42,727 nt of DNA from Arcobacter sp. UBA7394 (GTDB lineage: Bacteria; Campylobacterota; Campylobacteria; Campylobacterales; Arcobacteraceae): NCBI GenBank assembly GCA_002470185.1, contig DKNG01000260.1:1-42727 (forward strand). The letters are read 5' to 3'. Position numbers and translations under genes: made by a program. Below, one piece after another: positions 26,101 through 32,636 of this stretch; positions within the stretch are counted from its first letter, which is position 1; every line of letters begins with the position of its first letter. Under the pieces are notes generated by a model, which saw only the letters and a program-made list of their open reading frames with translations, was not told where the DNA came from and ran no database searches.

Positions 26101-26282
26101 AACAAACTAAATCTTTTATTGAAAAAGCATTTGGTGATGGATATATTCAATCATCTGGAACAATGTTATCAAATATTATAAAACCAGTTTCAAGATTTAC
26201 AAAAACTAATGAAAGTGGAAAAAAAAGAAGTACTGTTGTTGAAAAATTAAATAACTTTTTTGATAGATTTTTTAGAATTTAA
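23169..26282 (+). CDS. hsdR: Type I restriction-modification endonuclease/translocase HsdR
   Basis: DNA-translocating restriction subunit, 1037 aa, full length. The N-terminal nuclease domain has a PD-(D/E)xK site: Asp152 in RYDVTILV and Glu166-x-Lys168 in HVELKKRG, followed by the QxxxY-like element AFNQIRRYQRES. The SF2 translocase follows: Walker A TTGSGKT (326-332), DECHRSQFG (426-434), GFTGTPIF (451-458), then the second RecA domain with VVNMFLTGFDAP and AYSRTNRI. The C-terminal about 200 residues form the helical region that docks on HsdM. It starts 11 bases after the prrC-like stop without an obvious ribosome binding site. Its coding strand is more A-rich than hsdM and rhuM. Confidence 0.96.
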   Translation: MVKTDKTHNLNQKPTVIPKFISSKKIEENYQTEDQLEKAFISQLENQQYDYLNITTNEDLIENLKTQLEKLNNYKFSKNEWETFFKKEIANKNHKIEDKTKIIQEDSTKTLIRDNGSSKNIRFIDKKNIENNSLQVINQYTTKSGQRENRYDVTILVNGLPLIHVELKKRGIKLKEAFNQIRRYQRESFWSDSGLFKYVQLFIISNGTKTKYFSNTTRDSRIKELSNKNINPKEKKSSHSYEFTNIWADSTNTPIHDLTDFTETFFAKHTILNILTKYCVFTSENQLLVMRPYQIVATEKIIDKVNISTKKKLCGTIDAGGFIWHTTGSGKTLTSFKAAQLATKIETVKKVLFVVDRKDLDYQTMKEYDKFEKGAANSNTSTAKLKKQIEDPKSTIIITTIQKLDKFIKKNSDNKIFNEHMILIFDECHRSQFGDMHKAIKKSFNNYHLFGFTGTPIFAKNSSSSGTVDLRTTEQAFGEKLHTYTIVDAISDKNVLKFKVDYVETMKQAEDSEDKKITDIDRKAALESPKRISNIVKYIHNNFDDKTKKNRTYSHKITENITEVLKSKNKKKVEKIMQNKRLSGFNSIFAVSSIEMAKKYYLEFDKHSKTLPINRQLKVATIFSYGANDEENEIGVTDENPEDTSELSKTDRDFLEKAIKDYNKLFKTSYDTSKEKFQNYYKDISERVKNREIDVLIVVNMFLTGFDAPTLNTLWVDKNLKSHGLIQAYSRTNRILNAIKTHGNIVCFRNLEKATNDAISLFGDKNARGIVLLKSYDEYYNGYTEKGKEIRGYKSLVEELKHKFPIGEEPFGEQNKKDFIKLFGGILRIKNILTTFDEFIGNEILTDRELQDYTSMYQDLYEEFRSEKNNDKENINDDLVFEMELIKQTEINIDFIISLITKYHKNNIKDKEILSDINRMINSSTELRNKKDLIEEFIESLKISKDKDDVDKEWEEFLEKKKTEELDLLIKSENLFPEQTKSFIEKAFGDGYIQSSGTMLSNIIKPVSRFTKTNESGKKRSTVVEKLNNFFDRFFRI

Positions 26283-26306
26283 TATTAATGAAAATAATTT
26301 CAAATT

Positions 26307-26476
26307 GGCTCCGCGAAAAAGTCCTCTTGAAAACTCTCACTTCGTTCGGAAAAAAGAAAAAACGCAAGTGACGCCTTGCAGGCTCTCGCAAGCTCGTAGG
26401 ATATATCAAAGGGTTATAAAGAAATTCCGCGCTGGAATTTCCCAAATTTGTCCAATGGACAAACTTTTCATAACCG
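26307..26476 (+). ncRNA. GC-rich multi-hairpin element (candidate structured RNA or repeat)
   Basis: A sharply GC-richer block between hsdR and the next gene. Stems seen: TCCGCGAA (26310-26317) with TTCG..CGGA (26341-26350, two-base bulge); CTTGC (26375-26379), which can pair with either GCAAG at 26364 or GCAAG at 26388; and a three-way-junction shape in which GGTTAT (26412-26417) pairs with ATAACC (26470-26475), enclosing GAAATTCC/GGAATTTC (26421-26441) and TTTGTCC/GGACAAA (26447-26463). TTTAATATTA at 26278-26287 lies about 26 bases before the block and could be its promoter. Strand is assumed; a DNA repeat element is the main alternative. Confidence 0.5.
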
Positions 26477-26500
26477 TATTCGTTACAAATAAATTTAAAA

Positions 26501-26518
26501 TTGAAACTATAGTTTCAA
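26501..26518. promoter_or_regulatory. 18-bp perfect palindrome upstream of the lipoprotein gene
   Basis: TTGAAACT and AGTTTCAA around AT. It lies 23 bases upstream of the TATA box of the lipoprotein gene and 25 bases past the GC-rich element, so it may be an operator for the former or a terminator for the latter. Confidence 0.35.
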
Positions 26519-26541
26519 ACTATTTAAAAGTTAAAAGTTAA

Positions 26542-26549
26542 TATATAAA
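26542..26549 (+). promoter_or_regulatory. TATA box of the lipoprotein gene
   Basis: TATATAAA centred 25.5 bases before the ATG at 26571; predicts a leaderless mRNA. Confidence 0.65.
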
Positions 26550-26570
26550 TAAATAAGAATTTCTAATAAT

Positions 26571-26987
26571 ATGAAAAAAATTAAAACAATAATAGCAATT
26601 TTACTAGTTGGGGCACTAATCATAATTAGTGGATGTTCACAAAAACAAATAATTGATGAAGGTGGAATTATTGCGCCTGAAGAAAACCAATTTGTTGAAA
26701 TTATTTTAACAAAACAAGACTGTCTAAATAACAATGGAAAAGTTTCAGGTGATTTAATCTGTGAATTTAATAAACCTAAAATTTACTCAGAAAATGAAGA
26801 AATCCCACAAGATTATGCGAATGGACAATTATTAATATATGATGTAACAAAAGAAGTTTGTGAAAAAAATAATGGATATAAAACTTTTGACGGGAATGGA
26901 ATTGAATTTTGCTTTATCCCTCTAGACAATTTACCTAAAATAATTGATAGAGGTGGAATTATAGCACCTGAAGAAAATTCACAATAA
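26571..26987 (+). CDS. Small lipoprotein with a duplicated cysteine motif
   Basis: 138 aa. The signal peptide KKIKTIIAILLVGALIIISGC ends in a lipobox (ISGC), so the mature protein should be a lipid-anchored surface protein. The sequence IIDEGGIIAPEEN just after the lipobox recurs near the C-terminus as IIDRGGIIAPEEN. Between the two copies are related units, DCLNNNGKVSGDLICEF and VCEKNNGYKTFDGNGIEFC, each with a C-x-x-N-N-G start and a second Cys, probably forming one disulfide per unit. The units loosely resemble the DUF333-type CxxxGG motif, but the match is weak. No function can be named. It follows the RM operon but has its own promoter. Confidence 0.65.
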   Translation: MKKIKTIIAILLVGALIIISGCSQKQIIDEGGIIAPEENQFVEIILTKQDCLNNNGKVSGDLICEFNKPKIYSENEEIPQDYANGQLLIYDVTKEVCEKNNGYKTFDGNGIEFCFIPLDNLPKIIDRGGIIAPEENSQ

Positions 26988-27052
26988 TAGAAATAATAAA
27001 TAAAATAATATACAAAATTTAAAAAATAAAATATAAAAATTAATTAAAATAA

Positions 27053-28291
27053 TTAATTAATTTTAATCTCAGAAGTAGCCATAACTTCATTAGTTAAATC
27101 ATTAATCACTACACTCTTTTTCTCAGAAACTAATTGTTCCCTAATTTTATCCTTAACTTCATCTAACCCAATAACTTCTGCGTCAGTTCTACCAGTTAAC
27201 TTAATAACATGAAATCCAAATTGAGTCTTAACAGGTTTACTTGTATAATCATCAACATTCTCTAAATCAAATGCAGCAGCCTCAAACTCAGCAACCATAG
27301 CACCCTTACCAAAAAATCCTAAATCACCACCATTTGGACCACTTGGACCAGTTGAAAACTCCTTAGCTAATTTAGCAAAATCATCTCCATTATCTAACAT
27401 CTCAATAACCTCATTAGCCTTATCCTCTGTCTCCAATAAAATATGACTTGCCTTAATTTGACCCGCTTTATTAAAATACTGACTATTAGAATTATAAAAA
27501 TTTAAAATTTCCTCATCACTAACTTCCACCTTACTACTAGCCATATCATCAACATATAACATAATAGTTCTTTGAACAACATAAAAATCAACTAACTCAT
27601 CAAAAGTAAAACTCTTATTAACTAAACTAACTTTAAAAACATCTAAACTTTGCCCAGACTGAATTAAATTAGTATTAAAAGAATCAATAACTTCCTCCCT
27701 ATCAACAACAAACCCACCCTCAATAGCCTTATCAAATAAAATAGAAAATAAAATTGTTTGATTTAATAACTGACCTCTAGGAATATTCTCAACAACACTC
27801 TCATCAGCACCTTGTGAATATAATGAAATATAAATATTTCTATTTAAATCAGACTCTAAAATATCCTTACCATTAGCAACAGCTAAAACTTTTGAATCAG
27901 AATTTAACTCAGTCCCTAAAATCTCACCAGACAACTTATCTGAAGTATTACTTTTATCATCAAGATTTAAAAAACAAAAAATTGCTAAAGCAAAAAATAA
28001 AACAGCAACCATTACAACTACAATAGTTTTCTTATTCTTAAAATCAATTACTTTCTTATCAGCTTTCTTCTTAGTCTTAGTAATAGATTTTTTATCAACA
28101 GTTTTTTCAGATTTTGAATCAACTTTTTTATCTACTTTCTTAATAGTTTTTTTATCAACTGATTTAGCATTTGATTTCTCTACTGTCTTTTTTTCTTTTT
28201 TAACAGTATCTTTTTTAACAACATTTTTTTTAATAGTATCCTTTTTAATTGAACTATCTTTAGTTTTCAAGTTTTTTACTTCTTTACTCAT
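27053..28291 (-). CDS. Membrane-anchored parvulin (PpiC-type) peptidyl-prolyl isomerase
   Basis: 412 aa. Residues 1-85 are highly basic and repetitive (KKDTIKKNVVKKDTVKK; later VDKKTIKKVDKKVDSK), then one membrane helix at about 89-110 (TIVVVMVAVLFFALAIFCFL). The outside part has a SurA/PrsA-like chaperone segment (about 125-270, with ESDLNRNIYISLYSQG and EILNFYNSNSQYFNKAG). The parvulin domain (about 278-375) has IKASHILLETEDKANEVIEML, FAKLAKEFSTGPSGPNGGDLG, FFGKGAMVAEFEAAAF and TQFGFHVIKLTGR. It folds secreted proteins by proline isomerisation. The long Lys-rich cytoplasmic tail is unusual for PrsA-type proteins and could bind nucleic acid or ribosomes; that is inference. TATA box at 28313-28320. 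Confidence 0.86.
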   Translation of the reverse strand: MSKEVKNLKTKDSSIKKDTIKKNVVKKDTVKKEKKTVEKSNAKSVDKKTIKKVDKKVDSKSEKTVDKKSITKTKKKADKKVIDFKNKKTIVVVMVAVLFFALAIFCFLNLDDKSNTSDKLSGEILGTELNSDSKVLAVANGKDILESDLNRNIYISLYSQGADESVVENIPRGQLLNQTILFSILFDKAIEGGFVVDREEVIDSFNTNLIQSGQSLDVFKVSLVNKSFTFDELVDFYVVQRTIMLYVDDMASSKVEVSDEEILNFYNSNSQYFNKAGQIKASHILLETEDKANEVIEMLDNGDDFAKLAKEFSTGPSGPNGGDLGFFGKGAMVAEFEAAAFDLENVDDYTSKPVKTQFGFHVIKLTGRTDAEVIGLDEVKDKIREQLVSEKKSVVINDLTNEVMATSEIKIN

Positions 28292-28312
28292 AAAATTATA
28301 AATAATTTAATC

Positions 28313-28320
28313 TTTATAAA
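28313..28320 (-). promoter_or_regulatory. TATA box of the parvulin gene
   Basis: TTTATAAA on the minus strand, centred 25.5 bases before the ATG at 28291. Confidence 0.7.
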
Positions 28321-28446
28321 TTAAATTAAAAAAAAGTTAAAAAAATATAAATAAATAATTAAAATAAAATAAAATAAAAAACAAATCATACAAAAATTAT
28401 AAATAAATAAACAAATCATTAAATAAACCAAATAATAAATATAATT

Positions 28447-30039
28447 ATGATATTAAAATTCGATAAAGTAAATCTTAGCCACGCAGACAAAAAAATATTT
28501 GAAAACCTAGACTTCGTACTAAACTCTAGCGACAAAATAGGAATAATCGGAGAAAACGGAATTGGAAAAACATCTTTCTTTAACTTAATTCTAAAACAGA
28601 TTAAAGACAACCAAAACAAAGACATCATAATAAACAACACAAATGTAGGATACCTACCACAAACACAAAACCAAACACAAAACAACAACCAAAAAAAACT
28701 AAAAGAACTAGAACAATTAATGCTAGAAGACACTATTTTAGCTAACCCCGAAAAATACGAACAAATACTAGAAGAATACAACAACCTAACAAATCAAAAC
28801 ATCTCACAAAAAGAACAAGAATTAATCACTCTTTTCAAATTCAACAAAGAACTCTACCAAAAAGAAAAACAAACACATAACTTAAGTGGAGGAGAAACAA
28901 CAAAACTAAACTTAATAAAAATTCTAGCGCAAGAAAATGACTACTACTTACTAGACGAACCAACAAATCATCTAGACCAGCAAACAAAACAAATATTATA
29001 CAAATACCTAAACAATAATGTTAAAACATACATAATAATATCTCACGATGTAGAACTCCTAAACAAATGCACAAAAAAAATAATTGAAATCGACAACTCC
29101 AAATTCAAAATTTATCACGGAAACTACGATCACTACATCGAAGAAAAACAAAAAGAAATTCAAATTCTACTAAAAACAAAATCCCACAACCAAAACCAAA
29201 TCAACAAAATAAACCAAAACATCGAAAACATAAAACAATGGAGTGCTAAAAAATTATCCGAAATGACAACTCACCTAAAACACGGACAAGCAACTGGAAA
29301 CTTTGGAGCAGGTCGTGGAAGTCCAGACTCTGGAATGAGAGAAACCAAAAAAAAAGTTGAAAAAATGAGAAATAAATTAGACGCACTACAAATTCCAGAA
29401 ATCAAAACAGAAGAAGAAATTAAAATAAAATATCTTGAATTTGTAAAACCATACACAAATGTAGTAAAAATAAATAACCTAGAAAAAAATTATAAAAACC
29501 TAAACCTAAAAATAAAAGAATTGACATTTGAAAATAACGAAAAAATCGCAATTCAAGGAAAAAACGGAAGTGGGAAATCAACACTACTAAAATTAATCAC
29601 AAGAGAAATTAAACCAGACAACGGACAAATAACTCTAGCAGAAAATTTAAAAATCGGATACTTGTCCCAAAAAATAAAAAATAAAAACAATAAAAACACA
29701 TTACTTCAAGAACTACAAGAATTAAAACTAGACTTAGAAGAACACGAACTAAGAAAATACCTAGGAAAATTTTTATTCATCAAAAACCAATGCTTCAAAA
29801 TAATGAAAGATTTATCAGGAGGAGAACTAATCAGGATAGAACTATTAAAATTAATATTAACAGGTTCAAACTATCTAATATTAGACGAGCCAACAAACCA
29901 CTTAGACATCAAAGCAAAAGATGTGCTTGCTACTGCGCTAGCAGACTTTCCAGGACCAATTTTAATTGTTAGTCATGATGATTATTTCTTAGATAAATTT
30001 GTAACAAGAAAAATAAATTTAGAAGAATACAATAAATAA
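28447..30039 (+). CDS. ABC-F family ATPase
   Basis: Soluble protein with two fused ABC ATPase domains and no membrane segment, the ABC-F plan; family members act on ribosomes as translation factors or antibiotic-resistance proteins. 530 aa. Domain 1: Walker A GENGIGKTS (about 35-43), LSGGETTK, LLDEPTNHLD and the switch IISHD. Domain 2: GKNGSGKST, LSGGELIR, LILDEPTNHLD, IVSHDD. The linker between the domains is long and charged (HLKHGQATGNFGAGRGSPDS and the EKMRNKL helix), the place of the P-site tRNA interaction motif. Both sites look catalytically intact. Codons are rich in A and C (AAC, CTA, ACA), as for other plus-strand genes here. It does not closely recall EttA, Uup or a named resistance subtype. 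Confidence 0.9.
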   Translation: MILKFDKVNLSHADKKIFENLDFVLNSSDKIGIIGENGIGKTSFFNLILKQIKDNQNKDIIINNTNVGYLPQTQNQTQNNNQKKLKELEQLMLEDTILANPEKYEQILEEYNNLTNQNISQKEQELITLFKFNKELYQKEKQTHNLSGGETTKLNLIKILAQENDYYLLDEPTNHLDQQTKQILYKYLNNNVKTYIIISHDVELLNKCTKKIIEIDNSKFKIYHGNYDHYIEEKQKEIQILLKTKSHNQNQINKINQNIENIKQWSAKKLSEMTTHLKHGQATGNFGAGRGSPDSGMRETKKKVEKMRNKLDALQIPEIKTEEEIKIKYLEFVKPYTNVVKINNLEKNYKNLNLKIKELTFENNEKIAIQGKNGSGKSTLLKLITREIKPDNGQITLAENLKIGYLSQKIKNKNNKNTLLQELQELKLDLEEHELRKYLGKFLFIKNQCFKIMKDLSGGELIRIELLKLILTGSNYLILDEPTNHLDIKAKDVLATALADFPGPILIVSHDDYFLDKFVTRKINLEEYNK

Positions 30040-30114
30040 TTTTTTGCTCAAATAAAATATGTAACAAAAAATAAATTAAATAAATTTATAATTTAATCTA
30101 ATTATTTAATTAAA

Positions 30115-30537
30115 TTATTCTTCTAAACCATAAGAAGAAAAAATATTTTTCTCAACAAAAGTTTCATCTTTAAAACTTCCAAGATTTGTATTAACTTCAA
30201 TACTTATTGTGCTTTCAACATTTTTATTTAAACAACTTGAAACATCAAATTTCAATTTACCTTTATACTCACCTGAAATTGAGCAATCAACTCCTCCCAA
30301 CTTAATATAATTAATAGTAATTGTTTTTTCAGTATTAAAATATAATTCATTATCAATTAAAGCTGTAATTCCATAAACTTTATTATTTAATAAATTTTCA
30401 TAATTACTTAAATCATCAACTTCTTCAGATTCTTCATTCATCATAACTTGCAAAGGTATAAATGCTAAAGTTACTACAATTAATAAAGCTAAAATACTAT
30501 AACTTGTAGATTGCGCACTACAATTTTTAAAATTCAT
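30115..30537 (-). CDS. Small pilin-like secreted protein
   Basis: 140 aa. An N-terminal hydrophobic helix (about 12-32, SYSILALLIVVTLAFIPLQVM) precedes a beta domain that matches the one in the three giant pilins: VYGITALIDNELYFNTEKT, then INYIKLGGVDCSISGEYKGK, FDVSSCLNKN and a last strand ISIEVNT. The two cysteines sit where those of the giants do and are likely to form a disulfide. The class III cleavage motif is not clear: NFKNCSAQSTS precedes the helix instead of a basic residue and Gly. It is probably a minor pilin or stand-alone version of the shared domain. A TATA-like TATATTTAAG lies about 28 bases upstream. Confidence 0.6.
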   Translation of the reverse strand: MNFKNCSAQSTSYSILALLIVVTLAFIPLQVMMNEESEEVDDLSNYENLLNNKVYGITALIDNELYFNTEKTITINYIKLGGVDCSISGEYKGKLKFDVSSCLNKNVESTISIEVNTNLGSFKDETFVEKNIFSSYGLEE

Positions 30538-30714
30538 AATTTAAAAATAACAAAATCCATTCTTAAATATATCTATAACTTTTTTAATGATAAATAAAAA
30601 TATTACTAATTAAATCTAAAAATTAAATAAATTTTATTTTTTTGATTATTTTAAATTATTTTTAATTTTCAAGTAATTAAACATTAATATAAGAACAAAA
30701 TATAAAATATAACT

Positions 30715-32364
30715 ATGAAAAAAAAGATTGCTTATTTTAGTGCAGAAATTGGATTAAATCAAACTATGAAAACTTACTCAGGAGGATTAGGGATTTTAGC
30801 TGGAGATACAACAAAAGCTATGGCTGATTTAAAAGTTCCATTTTGTGTTGTAACATTATTATATAAAAAAGGATTTTTTGAGCAAGAAATTCAAAATGAT
30901 TATCAAAACGAATTAGAAGATACTTGGGATTTTCAAAATATATTAGAATATACTGGAAAAACATCAACAGTAAACATTTGTGGAGAAGACATTATTGTAA
31001 AAATTTGGAAATATGAAGTTCAAGGAACATCAGGATACAAAGTCCCAGTTTATTATTTAGACACAGACATTAATGAAAATCCAAAATGGGCTCAATCAAT
31101 TACAAATAAATTATATCAAGGAAATAGATTACATCAAGAAATTGTTTTAGGAATTGGAGGAGTTCGAGCTTTACAATCAATTGAAGAAAACGAAATTGAA
31201 ATATTCCATATGAATGAAGGTCATAGTTCATTTTTAACTCTGGAATTATACAAACAACACGGTGAAAAAACTGGACATTGGGACGAAAAACATGTTAGAG
31301 ATAAATGTGTATTCACAACTCACACGCCAGTTCCAGCAGGTCACGACAAATTTGAATACGAAGAAATCTTTAATGCTCTAAGACCAGAAACTGGATTAAT
31401 TCCACACCAAATTAAAAAATTAGCCGGTGATGAAATGTTAAACACAACTAAACTTGCAATGAGTTTTTCAAACCACATTAATGCTGTATCAGTAAAACAT
31501 GGAGAAGTTACAAGACAAATGTTTCCAAAATACGAAATTCATTCAATTACAAATGGAATTCATGCAAATACCTGGGTTCATCCAAAATTACAAGAATTAT
31601 TCGATAGAAAAATACCAGACTGGAGAGAAAATAATGAAAAATTAAATAATATTGAAAACATTTCAGACTCAGAATTAGTTCAAGCTCACAATGAAATTAA
31701 AGATGAATTAATTGAATTTGTAAATGAAAATAATGTAACTGGGGCAAAATTAGAAAAAGATGTTTTAACTTTAGGTTTTGCTAGAAGATTTGTAAAATAT
31801 AAAGAAGCAGATTTAATTTTTCAAGATATGGAGAGATTAAAAAAATTAAATAAAAAAATTCAATTTATTTTTGCTGGAAAATCCCATATTAATGATGGAA
31901 TTGGAAAAGGAATTATGCAACAAGTAATTCAACACGCAAGAGATTTAAATGGACAAATTGAAATTGCTTTTGTAGAAAATTATAATATTGATATTGCTAA
32001 AAAATTAATTTCAGGTTGTGATATTTGGTTAAATATGCCAATCCCACCAATGGAAGCTTCAGGAACTTCTGGAATGAAAGCAGCTGTTAATGGATGTTTA
32101 CATTTTTCAAGATTAGACGGTTGGTCAATTGAAAGTTTTGAGAGAAATGGTGGTGGTTTCCCAATTACAAATAGAGATGATTTTTATAATTTATTAGAAT
32201 ATAAAATCATTCCTAAATTTTACAATAATTTAACAAATCAATGGGTAAACGAGATGAAATTAGCTATTGGTAATTCTGGAAGTTATTTTAATACTCATAG
32301 AATGGCAAAAGAATATATTGAAAAAGCATATAAAATGGATTACAATAAAATTAAAGAAAATTAA
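30715..32364 (+). CDS. glgP: Alpha-glucan (glycogen/maltodextrin) phosphorylase
   Basis: Releases glucose 1-phosphate from the non-reducing ends of glycogen, PLP-dependent, GT35 family. 549 aa, the short archaeal/Thermotoga-type form compared with about 800 aa in E. coli. Motifs: AYFSAEIGLNQTMKTYSGGLGILAGD at the start (split YFSAEIGLNQ and YSGGLGILAGD), FHMNEGHSSF, FTTHTPVPAGHDKFE, ITNGIHANTWVHPKL, and near the C-terminus EASGTSGMKAAVNGCL, whose Lys (about residue 455) is the PLP-binding residue. TATA-like TAATATAA at 30685-30692 lies about 26 bases before the ATG. The last 112 bp are repeated at 32480-32591. Neighbouring glycogen synthase and debranching enzyme genes confirm the pathway. 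Confidence 0.93.
   Translation: MKKKIAYFSAEIGLNQTMKTYSGGLGILAGDTTKAMADLKVPFCVVTLLYKKGFFEQEIQNDYQNELEDTWDFQNILEYTGKTSTVNICGEDIIVKIWKYEVQGTSGYKVPVYYLDTDINENPKWAQSITNKLYQGNRLHQEIVLGIGGVRALQSIEENEIEIFHMNEGHSSFLTLELYKQHGEKTGHWDEKHVRDKCVFTTHTPVPAGHDKFEYEEIFNALRPETGLIPHQIKKLAGDEMLNTTKLAMSFSNHINAVSVKHGEVTRQMFPKYEIHSITNGIHANTWVHPKLQELFDRKIPDWRENNEKLNNIENISDSELVQAHNEIKDELIEFVNENNVTGAKLEKDVLTLGFARRFVKYKEADLIFQDMERLKKLNKKIQFIFAGKSHINDGIGKGIMQQVIQHARDLNGQIEIAFVENYNIDIAKKLISGCDIWLNMPIPPMEASGTSGMKAAVNGCLHFSRLDGWSIESFERNGGGFPITNRDDFYNLLEYKIIPKFYNNLTNQWVNEMKLAIGNSGSYFNTHRMAKEYIEKAYKMDYNKIKEN
32253..32364 (+). repeat. Direct repeat copy A (3' end of glgP)
   Basis: Last 112 bases of glgP including the stop codon. 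Copy B at 32480-32591 has the same length and differs at two bases that I can see: one synonymous Ile codon change and one Asn to Asp codon change. Confidence 0.95.
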
Positions 32365-32378
32365 ATAAGATTTTTTGG

Positions 32379-32474
32379 TCAATCTTTTTTTAAGAATTTT
32401 AGGGGGAAAGGTGAGACTGCCTCAAGATGGCAGGCGACCCGAACCGTGAAGAAATTCTGTCTAAAAAAAGTTGA
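32379..32474 (+). ncRNA. Candidate structured RNA between the two glgP tail copies
   Basis: A GC-rich core flanked by a long stem. Outer pairings: TCAA (32379-32382) with TTGA (32471-32474), CTTTTTTT (32384-32391) with AAAAAAAG (32463-32470), and AGAATTT (32393-32399) with AAATTCT (32452-32458). Inside, CTGCC (32417-32421) pairs with GGCAG (32429-32433) around a 7-base loop, followed by a GAGA/GCG internal loop closed by GGT/ACC. I cannot match it to a known RNA family. It may be a small RNA, a 3' UTR element or a mobile hairpin; strand is assumed from glgP. Confidence 0.5.
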
Positions 32475-32479
32475 ATGTA

Positions 32480-32591
32480 GATGAAATTAGCTATTGGTAA
32501 TTCTGGAAGTTATTTTAATACTCATAGAATGGCAAAAGAATATATCGAAAAAGCATATAAAATGGATTACGATAAAATTAAAGAAAATTAA
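32480..32591 (+). pseudogene. Duplicated glgP 3' fragment (direct repeat copy B)
   Basis: Copy B of the glgP tail. It contains an in-frame ATG at 32481 and would encode the last 36 residues of the phosphorylase with one Asn to Asp change. It is too short for function and is best read as a leftover of duplication or insertion; assembly of two strain variants in series is another explanation. Confidence 0.75.
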
Positions 32592-32636
32592 TTTTCTTCA
32601 ATTAATAATTAAAAAAATAAAACCTAAAGGTTTTAC

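Noticed and set aside
18326..26282. Integrative element carrying the RM operon
   Set aside because: Despite odd composition, no integrase, tRNA target or flanking direct repeats were found around the operon.
26412..26475. tRNA-like cloverleaf in the GC-rich block
   Set aside because: Only two inner hairpins with loops of five and three bases, no T-loop sequence and no anticodon loop; not a tRNA.
26260..26541. 93-aa open frame covering the end of hsdR and the GC-rich block
   Set aside because: It overlaps hsdR in another frame, runs through strong hairpins, has no promoter or ribosome binding site and its composition is not protein-like; the hairpin structure explains the block better.
28419..28784. 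121-aa minus-strand open frame opposite the ABC-F gene
   Set aside because: Shadow of a gene with complete ABC motifs on the other strand; low-complexity Phe/Ser-rich translation.
32401..32450. TPP-riboswitch-like words (TGAGA, ACCCGAACC, TGA) in the glgP spacer
   Set aside because: The helix order is wrong (the hairpin follows TGAGA) and the pyrophosphate-sensing half is missing; the element also lies downstream of a gene.
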